Shown here: piece by piece, positions 1 through 12,800 of the stretch
How positions within the stretch are numbered: position 1 is the stretch's first letter
Layout: each line of letters begins with the position of its first letter
NCBI RefSeq assembly: GCF_030867145.1
Contig: NC_134429.1
Coordinates: forward strand, 19,515,115-19,579,114
Direction: 5' to 3'
DNA: 64,000 nt
From: Opisthocomus hoazin
Lineage: Eukaryota; Chordata; Aves; Opisthocomiformes; Opisthocomidae
The notes under the pieces: generated by a model
What the model saw: the letters and a program-made list of their open reading frames with translations, nothing else
The model's database searches: none
What the model was told of the DNA's origin: nothing
Made by a program: the position numbers and the translations under genes

Positions 1-123
1 TCAGTGAAGAGAGTTTAGTCGGAACTAATTGCTACTCTTGAGAGGCAGAGCCTAGTTAAAGAGACACTGCGTGAGGCAGAGCACAGTAGTGACTAACTCT
101 CCTCCTGCTCTCCACCCCTGCAG
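1..123 (+). other. MIB2: MIB2 last intron, 3' part
   Basis: This non-coding sequence ends in a pyrimidine-rich acceptor (ctctccacccctgcag), which places the next exon at 124. The rest of the gene lies upstream of the window. Confidence 0.75.
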
Positions 124-365
124 ACAGCACCGAGGTGGAGTGCAGCCCCAGCTCTGAATCCACAGATCAGAAGAAGCTCATGGAGGAGCTGCAGAACCGC
201 TACCGGCAGATGGAAGAGCGCATCACCTGCCCTATTTGCATTGATGACCAAATCAAACTGGTCTTCCAGTGTGGACATGGCTCTTGCCCAGACTGCAGCA
301 CAGCCCTCACTGTCTGCCCCATCTGCCGGCAGGCTATCCGGGAGAGGATTCCGATCTTTGTCTAA
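124..365 (+). CDS. MIB2: MIB2 (mind bomb 2 E3 ubiquitin ligase), last coding exon, partial
   Basis: This is the C-terminal end of MIB2, a RING E3 ligase that ubiquitinates Notch ligands to drive their endocytosis. The exon is entered with two bases of a split codon. It encodes about 79 residues and ends at TAA 363-365. A short polar helix (KKLMEELQNRYRQMEERI) leads into a C-terminal RING with paired CPIC motifs, a QCGHGSCPDC segment and the ending RIPIFV. The RING at the extreme C terminus and the final hydrophobic residues match the family; human MIB2 ends in IQIFV. MIB1 is the paralogue, but the neighbours (MMP23, CDK11, SLC35E2) fit MIB2. The MIB/HERC2, ZZ, MIB-repeat and ankyrin regions lie outside the window. 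A downstream ATG-free frame and the stop show that the exon is intact. Confidence 0.9.
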
Positions 366-1315
366 GGATATGCTTGCTTCTCTTCCCATTCCCACCTCCC
401 TCCTTTACTTCCTTTTTGTTTGCATTTTAGATGAGAGGCGCTAGTCAGGCTGATGCGTTTGGCTTCCTGCAAAGCCATCTTGAAAGAGAGGGAAGCAAAT
501 ACCTGGTGTGACTTGGGTGGAGGTGGAGGGAGCCCCCTCCACTTCTAGTAACATGAGGCCAAGGAGCGGTGCTTGAGGGCGGGCAGCCCCTCGCCCCGTG
601 CTGCCGATCCATCAGAGTGACCTGAAGTAAAGATCGCTGACCTGTCTGCTGAAGGCAGAAGAGACTTTCAGACCAGAGGCGAAAAGACTTCCGTATGCAG
701 ATGTTTTCCGTGGCATCCAACTCCGGCGACCGCGTCGTGTCTAGTGCCCTGCAGCGTCAGATCTGCAGCCTTGCGCTGCTCTGCAGGGAGATGCTGTAGG
801 AGGATGTACCTTATACCTTGGCAGGCAATGGTAAAGTGTGTGCTTGCACTGCATGGGAGGAGATATGGGAGGAGATCAGTCGTGGCGTCAGTTCTCCCAG
901 ATGCCTGTCAGTGGTAGGGAGGTAACATCCTATGGCACCATGCTCTCTGAGCGAGTACTGAGGAGCTCAACGAGGACTTGGACTGGCAGGGGCAAATCTG
1001 GGTGTGACGAGATCCTAAAGAACAGAGTGTGTGCCTTAGAGATAAAGTAGTGAACACTGATTGGAGAAAATATGTTGGTACAACAAATATTTCTAACCTC
1101 TAAGTGACACTCTTCCATTTTTTTTTTTTTTTTGGCACTACTGTGTGTTCAGAGACTCCTGAGCTTTCTATCCATAATGCCAAAGGCAGGTGTTGAATAC
1201 TCCAATCAAAGTGTAAAGAAAATAAATAGTAATAATTAAGACATGAGAAAAAGGGATTTCATTTCTGTTTCTTTGTTTTGCAGCAAAACTTAATAAAATA
1301 TATATTTTCCTGAGC
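366..1315 (+). other. MIB2: MIB2 3' UTR (inferred)
   Basis: Non-coding sequence follows the MIB2 stop. AATAAA signals lie at 1221-1226 and 1292-1297, and a GT-rich stretch at about 1463-1503 would suit a downstream element. Which signal is used cannot be told from sequence alone. Confidence 0.5.
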
Positions 1316-2102
1316 ATTAAAATGAATGTACAAACTGTAGCTGAAATATGGATCCAGCTGTATTGTTTTCCAACTGTCTGACTGAAGAAATATTATCCCC
1401 TGAGTCCATCCTGTAAAGTAACTGTTGGTGAAAGTGGCAGCCTGTAGGGCTAGCGTGTGCCATGCGTGTGTGTGTATGTGTACATACGTGTTTGCGTGTG
1501 GTGTATAGCTTTAATGAGACAATTATACACAAGCATACTGTTTGTTACACATTGCAAGCAATATTTAAAACAAACAAAAATATTGTGTTCCTCTGCTATC
1601 TTTGTTCGTTAGCAAAGAGGTGGCAAATCTTTTAAAGAAGTTTTTAACTTTGTGGAATCTCTGGTAGTTACAGGAATATTAATTCTTCGTGATCCCTTGG
1701 TGTTGTGAGAAAGTTGTATGTCACAGCCTCTCATCCTATCGATAATCTTTGTCGAGATAGTCATTGGAGGCTGTTACAGTTTCAGTTGATTTTTTTGAGC
1801 TATGAAAATGGATTTAACCCTAAACTATGTGGTTGCGTTAGATTTAACACCCAAAATAACCTAAAACTGAATTTCAGAGTCGGCTTTGGTAAAAATCAGA
1901 GGTGCAGATGCTCACTTCGTTATTTCCTAGAAGTTCACATTAGTGTAAACTCCTTTGGAATAAAGCAGGCATTTCCCCCAAATGTCTGCTGTATTGTGGT
2001 AGGGCAGCAATAGAAAAGCACTGCGTAGAGGTTATTTTCCAGAACTACAAGGCTGAGCCATCTTTATAGCGTAAGAGCTGCTTTAACCACTATTTAGTGC
2101 CA

Positions 2103-2178
2103 GTGAATAATTTTCCAGACTATTTTTTATATATATTAATTTTCCAGACTACTTCTTACTCCAGACTAATTTTCCAAC
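2103..2178. repeat. Imperfect tandem repeat, unit about AATTTTCCAGACTA
   Basis: The string aattttccagacta occurs near 2107 and 2139. A shuffled form, ccagactaattttcca, follows near 2162. These are short direct repeats in AT-rich sequence and no function is apparent. Confidence 0.6.
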
Positions 2179-3774
2179 ACCATTCTAAGTGTTTTTTGAA
2201 ATACAGGATTTTTTTCACAAGCCTCTACATCAAATCTAAAAGCAGTTTGCTGCAGGTAAAACCAATTGATGCTTTATCGTGTATGTTAAATGTGTACATG
2301 TGCTGGGACCTGGGGAAGAGGGGCTGGAGGTGGCAAACTGTTCAATGTCTGTTGCTTTACTCTCATGCCTAAGGTGTCAGTTTATTCAGGGGAAAAAAAA
2401 CCAACAGGGAACATCTGCTTCGTTTTTTAATAATTTCTTTGGATACTAAATGAAGAGAGGCTTCCAAGTGAGTATTCTCCCTAAAGGAAAAAGATTATAG
2501 GAAGGCTGCAGCCTTCAACTGCCAAGCTGTGCAGCTGTTGCAGAAAATGGAGTTTTGTTTTGTTTTTTTCCTGGCTAATGAAAAGAGATTTTGTAGGGAT
2601 AGAAGAGTTCCCCTCGATTTTATGTTTGAATTTTTTTAAATGCAAGTTCCATTTCAAGATCTGCTGGTCTTGTTTTCACGTCTGAAATTCATTATGTGGC
2701 CAAGTTAGAGATGGAATATTGCACAGTGTAGTACACCTGCTGAAGACCTACAGAAATGCCTTGTAAACATAGCTTTCGGGCTGGGAGTATATTTCATTTC
2801 CCTGTTCCTGCTGCGATTGCTTTTGAGGAGCAAGAGTTGAGCTGTTAAAGCACCATTTTGACCCTTTCATTTTCCTAGTAAGAAGAAGGGAATTGCTGCA
2901 CCACAACAGAGAAGAAACGAGAGGGTGAGTGGAGCCGCAGGAACGAGACAGAACGGAAGGCAAGCGAATGCCCATATGTGCCAGGTACGTTTCTGGCCAG
3001 CTTTGGACCCTCTGGCAGGCTCTGCTCCATGGGAGTCTGAGGTTTTGGGGAAGGGAGGAAGGTTCTTCTGTTCTGTCTTTCCTGGTAAGCCTGCTTGTTT
3101 GGAGGGTTGGGATCAGGGAGTGGCTGATCAGTTAGCTGTATGTCTGCTAGTTCATTTCATTCGTGTGTCATCTGGCCTATACTCTCAGCCTTGCAAAATG
3201 GTCTCTCTGCTCCAATCCAGGCTTGAAGCTGAAGTATGAGAAGAAAAAGATACCTGTAGTAAGCAGGAAAGGAGTCGAGAGCTTGGACTGAGACTAGGAG
3301 CTGAATGAAATTTAGCTAGAGATTGAGAGAGGAAAGGAGGGGGCAAGGTGGGAGATGATGTTCCTCCCCTTTCTCCTTTTGCTGCCAGTTGGTGTTCTTG
3401 CTGGTTGTAGGAACAGCAAGGGGCTGAAGAGAGGCAAGGAGATGTCAGAGCAGTAGGCGAATGCTCCTTTAAAGACAAAAGACAAATATTGTCACTGGTT
3501 AATTGGTTTGGATAGTGAGTAAATTTCTGCTTGATGTTTATTACCAGTTGGTCTCCAACAAGCGAGACTGACAGGTCTTCTGTAGATGAGCTCGGGAACT
3601 TTTTGTTTTCACCAGGGCTTCTGCCATCTCCTGAAATGCAGCTCTCTACCTTGCAGCAATGTATAACAATATTTTTGAAAGGGAAAGACCTTGCAGCGTC
3701 TTTCTGGTGTGAAACTTATTAAATATAAGGCAGCAGCTCATCTCATACTCGGAACCAGGGTTTCTAAAGCGCTT

Positions 3775-3870
3775 TCTTTGGAAGTGTGGCCAGAACTCCA
3801 CATTTTACAAGCAGCATGAGCCTGAGGGAGTAGAGAGAGGGAGATAGCTTGTCGAAAGGCAGTGTTAGGA
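3775..3870 (-). repeat. Possible MIR-like SINE remnant
   Basis: The segment ccacattttacaagcagc, followed by agcctgagggagtagagag and a run like agatagcttgtcgaaagg, resembles the MIR core in reverse orientation (CCATTTTACAGATGAGG...GAGAGGTTAAGTGACTTGCC). The match is weak and the boundaries are approximate. Confidence 0.35.
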
Positions 3871-6800
3871 GAAGAACATGTCTCTCCTTTGATGATATTC
3901 CTACTAGTCCATTCTGCTCCCAGGATTTCAGGAGGATTGGTCCATCCACAGATGGGATTACAGATTATTAATGTAGCCCACCAAAGAGCAAGAACAAAAA
4001 TATTTCTTCCCAGAGAAGCAGTTCTTACTCCCTATGGACACCCTTTATTGTCTGTGTATTGAGAAGAATTTCTCCCCCTATTCACCTGAAATTCTACTCA
4101 CTTTGTGGCCATTACTGGACTGCTGAGCTTTTGACTAAGGTCAAGACCATGTCGCTTTGGTAACACGGGGTCAGGCCAGTATGGGCACTTCTGTGAGCTG
4201 CAGCTCCAAATTGACAGTTAAGCAAAATATTCCATTTTCTTTGCCAGCTGGAGCAAGCCCTGGTTTTCAGCTCATTTGCTATTCAGCAGACCATGGATTT
4301 TTCTAGGAACATCAGCAGATGCTGATCACGAGGGGCTGCATGATAGAAGGTGGGAGAATGCTTGGGGACTGAAGAACATTCTTATTCTCCCCCTCCCTGG
4401 GGAATGTTCCTCCCTGCTACAGCAGATACGATCCTTTTTAGTCCGTGACCCACTGAAAAAGTACAAGTTTTAACCGCTGTTCCCACAGGAACCATGCAAG
4501 AATGTTGGGTTGTTTTTTTTCTTCTTTCCCCCAAGTTGTGAGTTGAAGAGATAAATATGTAAGTGCTTTTTAAAATAAGAGCTATATGAGGATTTGCTAA
4601 TTCTTTTCACATGGGCCACCAAGGAGCCAAGATGTGGTAAATCACATTCAGCTGTGTGCACTCCCCCTCCCCAGCCTGTGGCCTGGAGTTGGACTGGTGC
4701 CCTGGAGATGAAGCGCTGATGCACATGCCTTGAGCCTCAGACGCCAGCAGACGTTAGGTCCTCCTGCTTTCCCTGTCTTCCCCACCTCCCCGTAGAACTC
4801 CCAGTTCACGACAGGGGAAGCGAACGAGAGCCATTTGTTCCAATGCTGAATAACGTGCACTTAACCCATGAATAAAGAAGAGCTTTCACAAGAGGCGAGA
4901 TTCCTTTTGGATAGTCAGCCAGCTGCAGTTGTAGCACTGAGGGATGTTCTCTGTGTAGTGCCTCTAAGCACAAGCCTAGATGTGTTGTCACAGATTGTTC
5001 TTGTGTCGTCTTGGGGACCTGAGTGAAGCGGTGCCGGTGTGCTGCTCAGCCTCCTGCACCAGGGCCAGCTTTCCTCTTAAATGTAGCAAGTGTAGCGAAG
5101 AGAACCATTTAGAAATAGTGCTGAATGTTTAATGTTAATAATGCTGAATAAAGAGCAGGAGAGAAATGCTAAGAATAATCCAAGCAAGGAAGCAAGGAAG
5201 TATTTATTTTTGAGCTAAAACTTGCCCTTGGGGATGTAGCCAGATGATGTGCATTATACAGCAGCCCCACTTTGAACTAAACATTTCAGCAATTAAGGTT
5301 GAAAAGAGCAAAGCAAGAGTGAGGGGTTTTAACGAGGGAAGTGTGTTGTGTTGTGCAAACGACCCAACCCTTTTTGTTCTCATAGTCTCCAGTTGACCAG
5401 TGCAGGCCGTACGCAGCGCGCTCCCTGCTGACAGCTGCCTGGAGCCTGCGTTTGCGTGTGACGTTCGCTGCATGCAGGGATCTCGGCATGTGCATCCCCG
5501 ACTGTGGGCTTAGAAAATCCCAGCTCCCTGCGAGCGATGTCCAGGCCCTGGTCACTGCTGCTGACGGTACGGAGACAGAGCAGTTCGGTACCCTGCGTCC
5601 CGTTCCTGGTCCCCGTTGCACCATATGGATTCTCTCAAAGCGTAATGTGTTCCGCTGCTTTTAGACACTGTGCAGAAACCAAAGCCAGGAATGTTTTTCT
5701 GTCCAAATATGGTCGGGATGACAGTTCTCGCCTGCAGTCCAAACCAAATATCCGCGCTTGAGGACCTGAGACCTCTAAAATTCATCAGAGCTCCGAAGTC
5801 ACAGGAGCAGTTCTCTCCACTTGCATGAAAGCCGTCATTCTGGGGGCTCGGGCCGCCTGAGAAAGCATGGACAATATTTTCAGCTATTGGAAAAGATGGA
5901 GATAAAAAGATGGAGATAAAACTTCAGAGTTCTGACTGACTTCTTGCCCTTGGCACAGGGCAACACTGGCTCCCAGCAGGGAGTCTGGGGAGTTATTTGA
6001 AGCATCTGAAAGAGGCTTAAATTCTGCTAAGTGCTGTAGATTTGAGGCTGCTGATGCCTGCGTTGAGAGTCCTTTAAGTACAAGTATCTCTTGGGAAAGC
6101 CGTGATATTCTTAACCTAGGGCAGGGAGCAAGGATGAAATGTCAACAAATGTGCATTCTGGTCCTGATAATCCTTAAAATATCTCAAGAAGAGAGCTGTG
6201 CTTGGAATTTAACAACCACAGTATTAATGAACAAAGTATAAACCTGAAATTTTGATTTTTAGCAGCAGCGGCACTGAGGGTTCTGGCCAGAGCTCGTGCA
6301 CCAAAGGATGCAGAGGCACAGGGACTGCATCAGCAGCATTGTTACTGTACACAGCGTTAAATTCGTGTGTCTCCCTTAGCTCCACAAGTTGCATCTGTAA
6401 GCTCTGAATACCTCAGCGTAGCAGCTTTCCTCATCTGACTCTCATTGCTGCAATAACTGAGGTTTGTCTTGGCATTAATGCTGAGCTGGTTTCTGAGCAA
6501 ACATTTGGCTTAGGTTTTGAAAGCTTTGAAAGCATTCTGCAGCCAGCGGTTTGGTGAAGCTGGATGCACAGGCGCTGAGTTTCCGTGTGGATGGGCGCAG
6601 TGCGTTCCCAGCGCGTGGGGGGCAAGCGAACAACGTGCTTTCCAAGAAACCCTGCGCTCTCATTTCCCATCCGTCTAGATAGAAGCTGCTTGCTACCTTG
6701 ACGGGGAAGCAGGATCCTCAACCTCACAGAGGTCGTGAATCATCTCTGCAGCTAAAGGTTCCCGTTCAGCCACCGCACGTGGCGCAAGATCAGTGGCTGA

Positions 6801-7139
6801 TACACAGCGTGGTCTCTTCCCCCATTCAGAATGCCTCAGTAACTGATGGAAAAAGCCTTGGCTGTACTAACCTGTAGCAGCTGTAGAAGAAGGATTTGGA
6901 AACAACGAGGTCCTCGAGAATGTGCTTTTGCTAAAGGTCTAGATAATAACTTCTGGGGGGCGTGTGTCTGAGCTGAGATGTATCGTACAAAACCTTTTCC
7001 TTTCTTTACATTGGGACAAGGGAAATTCTTAGTTCTATGTGGTTGTGCGAGTTCTCAGTCTGTGCTTTAAAACCCAGGCTCGTGTAGTCATCCTCAGAAA
7101 CAGGAAGGAACCAGCCGGGTGCTTGGAAGATCTCAGGTG

Positions 7140-7325
7140 CTTGCTCTGCAAGATTCGGTGCTTGACCTCAGGCAAGTCTTTTCTCCTGCACAGTACTCTG
7201 GGTCTTAACCTGTGAGGTGCAGATAATAGCAGTCCCCTGCCTTCAAGACTGACGTGAGATTAAATGCCCTGAGAGACTGTGAGATGCTGAGATCCTCGGG
7301 CAAGAGGACAGGACCTATGTAACAG
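7140..7325 (+). repeat. MIR-like ancient SINE fragment
   Basis: Key matches to the forward MIR core are cttgacctcaggcaagtctt, gtgcagataatagcagt and gtgagattaaatgccctgag. They resemble TTGGGCAAGTCACTT, GGATAATAATAGTACC and GAGGATTAAATGAG. It is diverged, as expected for a repeat older than the bird-mammal split. Confidence 0.6.
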
Positions 7326-7761
7326 TGCATAAGTTAAAATCTATCTTAAACACTGCTGACTCTCACGAGCCGTGTGAAAGGCGGATGCACTTAATGCGCC
7401 TGAGACTCAGTGTCCTTCCAGCACTGTGTTTGCTAGCAGTATTTTTCTTCCGAGCCAGTACTGCTTTACAGGATAAGAGCTCTTGGCTGCAGTCTTTGAG
7501 CCCCATTCCAAGGCAGGTTTTTACTTCAAGACTCCCTTCTCAGTCTTTCTGCAGATGTGTTCACTTCTACAGACCGACAGAAACTTGTTCAGGGGACTCG
7601 AGACATTGACGAAGGTGCTGTTGCCAGTTTCTGGCTTCATACCGTGGTCTACAGCTCACACCAGAAATGGAGGTGCGTTCGCACCACTCCGTGGAGCTCC
7701 GAACCAAGCCCTTTGTCGGAGCACTCGCGCACAGGCGTGTTCAGCCTGAACTGGCTTGTTC

Positions 7762-8130
7762 AGCCTGAAGAAGAGAAGGCTGCGAAGGGGACCTTATAAA
7801 TGCCTACAATTATCTGAAGGGTGGGTGTCAGGAGGATGGGGCCAAGCTCTTTTCAGTGGTGCCCAGTGACAGGACAAGGGGCAATGGGCACAAACTGAGG
7901 CACAGGAAGTTCCGTCTGAACATGAGGAAGAACTTCTTCCCTCTGAGGGTGACGGAGCTCTGGCCCAGGCTGCCCAGGGAGGTTGTGGAGTCTCCTTCTC
8001 TGGAGATACTCAACACCCGCCTGGACAAGGTCCTGTGCAGCCTGCTGTAGGTGACCCTGCTTCGGCAGGGGGGTTGGACTAGATGACCCACAGAGGTCCC
8101 TTCCAACCCCTACTATTCTGTGATTCTGTT
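7762..8130 (+). mobile_element. CR1 LINE, 3' end fragment (copy 1)
   Basis: This is a 5'-truncated CR1 non-LTR retroposon in forward orientation. It holds the end of the CR1 unit: ggacaaggggcaatgggcac, then gaggaagaacttcttccctc, then ctgcccagggaggttgtgg. It ends with gttggactagatgaccc and the bird CR1 terminal repeat attctgtgattctgt. The open frames inside it are repeat sequence, not host genes. Copies 2 and 3 in this window share most of the same sequence, so they belong to the same or closely related subfamilies. Confidence 0.95.
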
Positions 8131-9723
8131 CCATTCCGCCAGCGGTGCCACTGGGGAGGAGGTGTGACTGTCCCTAGAAAGCTGGAGCTAACAGCCGAGA
8201 CGAGCCAGTGTCTCGGGCTGCTGCAGCTGACTGCAGTGGGCCCCAGGAGTCAGAGCCCTGTACCCTTGCTTTCTGCTCTTTCTCTTCCTCCTGGTTCCAG
8301 CTTTTCTTTGTAATTCTGTCCATACCTTCTTTCCATGTTGCTCCTAATTCTGTCCCTGCTGGTACCTGAACAGCTGCTGTGCTTTGCCCACTCTCTGCAG
8401 AAAGCATGTATTTTTCTCCAGGGGGGAGCTTGGTGAAAATGGAAAAAGAAACTTTTCATGTAATTGTATACAGCCTCATTGGTCCTATTTATTCTGAGTT
8501 TTTTAAAAGCTTCAGGCTAGCTTTAGTCTGAAAATACATGAAACTTAGGAAGTGTCACAAGCTTGGTTATGAGCTAGGGAAAAAAAAAATCCAATGAAAC
8601 CATTTTTGATTATGAAATGTGCAAGAAGTTTCTGAAACCTTTCAAATGCTTCAGATATTCCCTAGGAATGTTTTATACTGGCTGGCAACAGACCTACCCC
8701 CTCACTGCCATTTTCTTGTGCAGCGAGGGGATTGCCCAGTTCCTTTTGCTCTGTCTGGTCAGGACTGTGCAGCTGGGGACACCCCAGGGCAGGAGCGCTG
8801 AGTATCCAGCGCTCCGCCAGCAGACCGAGAAGCACAGCTATTTCTGAAAACCTGAGAATTTCTGAGTAAGCTTTTTCCAAAGTCCTGAACTGACTTCGTG
8901 TCTGCAGCCTGGAGATGCCTTGAGGAGCTGAGCAGCTGAAGACATGCTGACCACTTCTCCAAGTCAGTCTGTCTGACGCGCACAAGCCTGAGCTACCCAA
9001 AAGATTCTGAGAATCCTTGTCCATCTCTGCATGATAACCCCTTGCTGGGTAGCTCCCAAGTACACAAGAAATTTGCAGGTCTCTTGCCAAGTTTCAGGGA
9101 AGAGGGAGTTGGTGTTTGCTTTTATCTGAGTTTGCAAACTCCCTGGGCAGAGTTTCCAAAGCAGAGAAGCGCTGCCTGCTCGCTCACAGCATCTCATTTT
9201 TCATTCTGCTCCTGAAGACAGCCCCTGACAAATGACAGCTCTGCTAGCGTTAAGCATCCCTAATGAAACATTCCAGGGGCATGATGCTGGCTTCTGGATT
9301 CCTTTTTCTGCCCCCTCCCCCCATTTTTTCATTACATAAAGCTGACAACTGCAGATTGGTCCTCTGTTGATTATACAGTCAGTTAAAGAAAAGAGTTCAT
9401 GTCCATCCCAGCTTGTTTCACTTTGCTGCTTTTCCTCCACCAGCCCGACCTTCAGCTGCAGTAATATGATACGCTTGGCAGAGTCTAAGAGAATCTTTGG
9501 CACATTGGAAAGAGGCTTAATGTAAAGTCTACTTTTTTTTTTTTTTTTAATTTTTTTAGAGCTTTTTGAAACGCTAGTGGTTCTGCACAGCTTTGGCAGT
9601 GACTGCAGGGCTGCTCACAAATTCTCTAAATGCAACTGTGAGCAGAAGGATTACCAATGCATTCAGTGAAAAGAATGTCTTAGCAGCTGCCACATCTCCC
9701 CCTAAAAAGTATTAAAGAACGAC
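8131..9723. other. Upstream flank of MMP23
   Basis: I recognise no exon. There is a long poly(T) tract at about 9533-9549. The MMP23 5' UTR and transcription start must lie somewhere upstream of 9724, but no TATA box or CpG island is evident to place them. Confidence 0.4.
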
Positions 9724-9891
9724 ATGGATCAAGTAGAGCAACTTTCTGCAAGCAGAAGGAAGAGCTTCCTCTCAGTTGACAAGAAGAGCAGTGGCTGTAG
9801 AACCATTGTGGGATTTTTGTGCGTGTTCCCTGTGGTGGCTTTGCTGGCTAGTGTGGGAGATCCAGCTGGAGCTGCGGTTCAGAAAAATCAG
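9724..9891 (+). other. MMP23B: MMP23 exon 1: cytosolic tail and signal anchor
   Basis: The exon encodes 56 residues and ends at donor cag|gtaggg in phase 0. A basic, polar N-terminal tail precedes a hydrophobic stretch ([19 protein letters not shown]). This is the type II signal anchor that holds the proenzyme in the membrane until cleavage. Confidence 0.9.
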
Positions 9892-12800
9892 GTAGGGGAA
9901 GGGATCTGATTCTCAAGCACTTGAAAGGGGAGCGGGGACATCAAATACATGTGTGTGTGTATTCTGTTTAGAAGATTGATAAATTCAGGAAGCAATCTAA
10001 ACAATATGTAAATAACTGTTAAGGTAATAAGATCTGTTTATGGCTCTTTGAGTCCCGTTTTGCAAAGGATCCTAAAAGGTAAGTACGCATCCGAGTAGAA
10101 TCGGATTATCAGAGACGTGTGTGCGGCTTGCAGGGAGTGCACGAAAGATTTGGGGTGTCTTCGCTCCGAGCTGCGGCTGTTCTGCGTACCTCTGCTTTCC
10201 CAGCCGGGTGCGATGTGGCACGCGTGTGTTCTGGCTGCTGTGGCAGCGGAGCGCTCCTAGGAGCTCCAGAGGCAGGGCTGGTGGTGAGAGATCTAAACTG
10301 GGAGTTAACGCTGGACCTGCGGAAACTCTTAGCCGGTATTAACTCCCTTTGGAGATCCCTCCGTTAGCAAAGGACGCTGAGGGGGCAGACTGGTATTCAG
10401 GGGGAACTGTAGCAAGGCTCGGGGGCTCTCAGAATCTGGTCTTAATATTTGCTTTTTAACTTAATCTGAACTTCTTATTAAAAAAAAAGTCTTCTCTAAG
10501 CGCTTGCATCCTCTCCTGCTGTTTGTGTTTAGGAAGGTCCTGGCATCACACGCTCAGGGCTCGTATTAACTGGTGCTAAGTCAGAGAGTTATGCTGGGGT
10601 TTAGTTTCCAAGAGGGGAACTCCATGACTAGGAGAGAGAGGGGGGAATTAATTACATTTGTTACAACTCAGTGAAGTAAATTAACAAAGGTCTGACAGCG
10701 CAGGGGAAGTAGTGTAGAGCAGGGATGTTGACTGGTGCCTGCCTTTATATACGTTGGCATCTATTGCAGTTGTTGAGAGTTGAAGCACTTGTCCTTCTAG
10801 TACCTCCGAAGCTCTTTGAGCGTTTGAGACCTTGACCCACAGTCAAATGGGTTTCCTCCTGGGAGCAGCTGACCCCTTCTCCAGTTGGGAGTATTCCCAT
10901 AGTCTTGGTTCTTTGACGTCCAGACAGATTCTTTGATCCAAATTGTACTGTTGAAATTTTTAACTAGGCCATTCCATTTCTGTCAGAATCCTACATCTGA
11001 GCTGCAGCATGTGTGGTACCCTACCCTTCCCCAGTTCATTTCTTAATTAAAAGCATCCTGTCGCACCAGTGGTTAGTAGAACAAAGACTAGAGAGGAGCA
11101 GAGACTGAGCAGAGTATTTGAGCAAGAGAACTCAGCCCTCTGCACCTCTCTTGATCTAGTGACTGGGTCGGAAGCGGGTTTCAGCGATTGCTGTTGGGCC
11201 AGAGTCACCCTTTCTTGGGTTTGTGCTGTGAGGATACGCTCTGTAGGGACACGGATTCCCCCCTCGTTGCTTGGTCAGCACTTAAGGCCTTAGGGTTTTA
11301 AGCTCAATGGCTGTGGAGACGCCAGTAATTTTCCTCCCTCAGGGCTGCAGGAGCTTTCCTTGTAGAAGGAGAAGCCAGCAGGCTCTTTCAAACTACCTAA
11401 TTTTCCTCTGCTGATATCCAGGGGGCTTTAAGAAGAGCTGCAGGATTTCGCTCCGTGCTGGTGTCATTTGCTAGCTGGGTGGCAGAGGAGGCAGACTGGG
11501 CAGTGTGCATTGCTCGGCCCGTGCAGCCTGCAGCTCCCTGTGTTACCGTACACTGGAAGTGGCACCAGCTGGGCAGCGAGCTATAGAGGCTAGAAAGCAA
11601 ATGCACTACGTGTTCTGCTGGCTTTGCTAAGGAGCAGGACACAGCTACTGAAGAGTGGTAATGCCTTACCTCACCCCATCATAAGTGATCAGGTCTCCTG
11701 AGTCAGAGCCCGTAGACTGAGAATTCGCAGTGCTGGCAGTTCTGGGCTGCTCCTGACTGACGCCAGAACGAACGTGCAGTCAGCCCCAATACTGGCAAGG
11801 GATCGTAGGGAAAACAACAAAGGCAGAAGGGATTTGCCTAACTCTACCCTACTCGAAAGAACTGCAAAAAAAGGGAAAATATTTTATTATCGTGTAATTA
11901 TGAGCTAATCTTCTCCAGGCTTCTCTTACAGCTCCAACAGGTCATTGGTACACAGGCTAGCTGATCCTCCACCTTGTCTGTGCTGCTCAAAAGCTTGCAA
12001 AATTTTCCTTTCGTGTCAAGGGAAAATGGCATTCTCAGAGTGGAATCAGAGGTAGAAGCCACTGGAGATGAAGGGAGAGGGACGACAGGCAGTGTACTCG
12101 CATCACACGAGCCTTGGTGAAGAAGGGGCTAGGCCTTGAGCCGAGCGAACCAAAATGTATGGGTTCCTCAGCCAGACCCCTGAATGCAGCAAATGAAGTG
12201 ACAAAGGTTAAAAAGGAAGAGGGATCCTGTGGGCTCTTTCAAGAGCAAATTGGCACCTGAAGGCTCCCGGCAATGTGATCAAATGCCCTGCCAAAAGCTT
12301 GCAGCTTCGAAGGCAAGGTAGTAGTTAAGGTCTCTGTCTCACAGGTGATGTCCCATGGCCCTTGTGTTCCTTACGTTCCAAGACGCTGCTGATTTCAAAT
12401 TGTGAGTCAGACCCACAGTTGAGCTGGAAGAAAGACTAACAGACTGTCCTTCTAGGAAAGAAATATACTGAGATCAGAACACGATAGAAGCTAGGACAGT
12501 TCACAGACACGAGCGAAAGAGACTGGTTTCCTGTTAGGATGGAGTCCCTCAGCCTGTTCCCAGTCGTGACTGGCTGTAGTCATGGAGAGATGCCAGTGAC
12601 TGGGGCAGTGTCTGGCAGCTGCTGCTTCGAGCTTCTTGGCTTTTCTGGCTGTTGGCTGGCTGTGAGACCAGGGACAGGCTGTTTTGACTCTCGGAGCCTC
12701 AGCTCTTCCACAAGTAAAATGAAGACAGCTCTTGTTTTCTGTAGAATGTGCTGTGAGGCTGAACAAACTCGTACTGGTGCAGCTTTTGTAATATGGCCAC

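Larger units (their letters stand above)
1316..7140. other. Intergenic DNA between MIB2 and MMP23
   Basis: I see no coding exon here. It contains a GT-rich microsatellite-like patch (about 1463-1503), a short imperfect tandem repeat (about 2103-2178), a possible MIR remnant (about 3775-3870) and a 15-bp direct duplication (about 5892-5921). The open frames are short, overlap on both strands and resemble no family I know. Confidence 0.5.

Noticed and set aside
7828-8134. Open frames of about 90 codons near 8 kb, repeated near 13.5 and 20.7 kb
   Set aside because: All lie inside CR1 3' ends and give the same translated text. They are repeat DNA, not a gene family.
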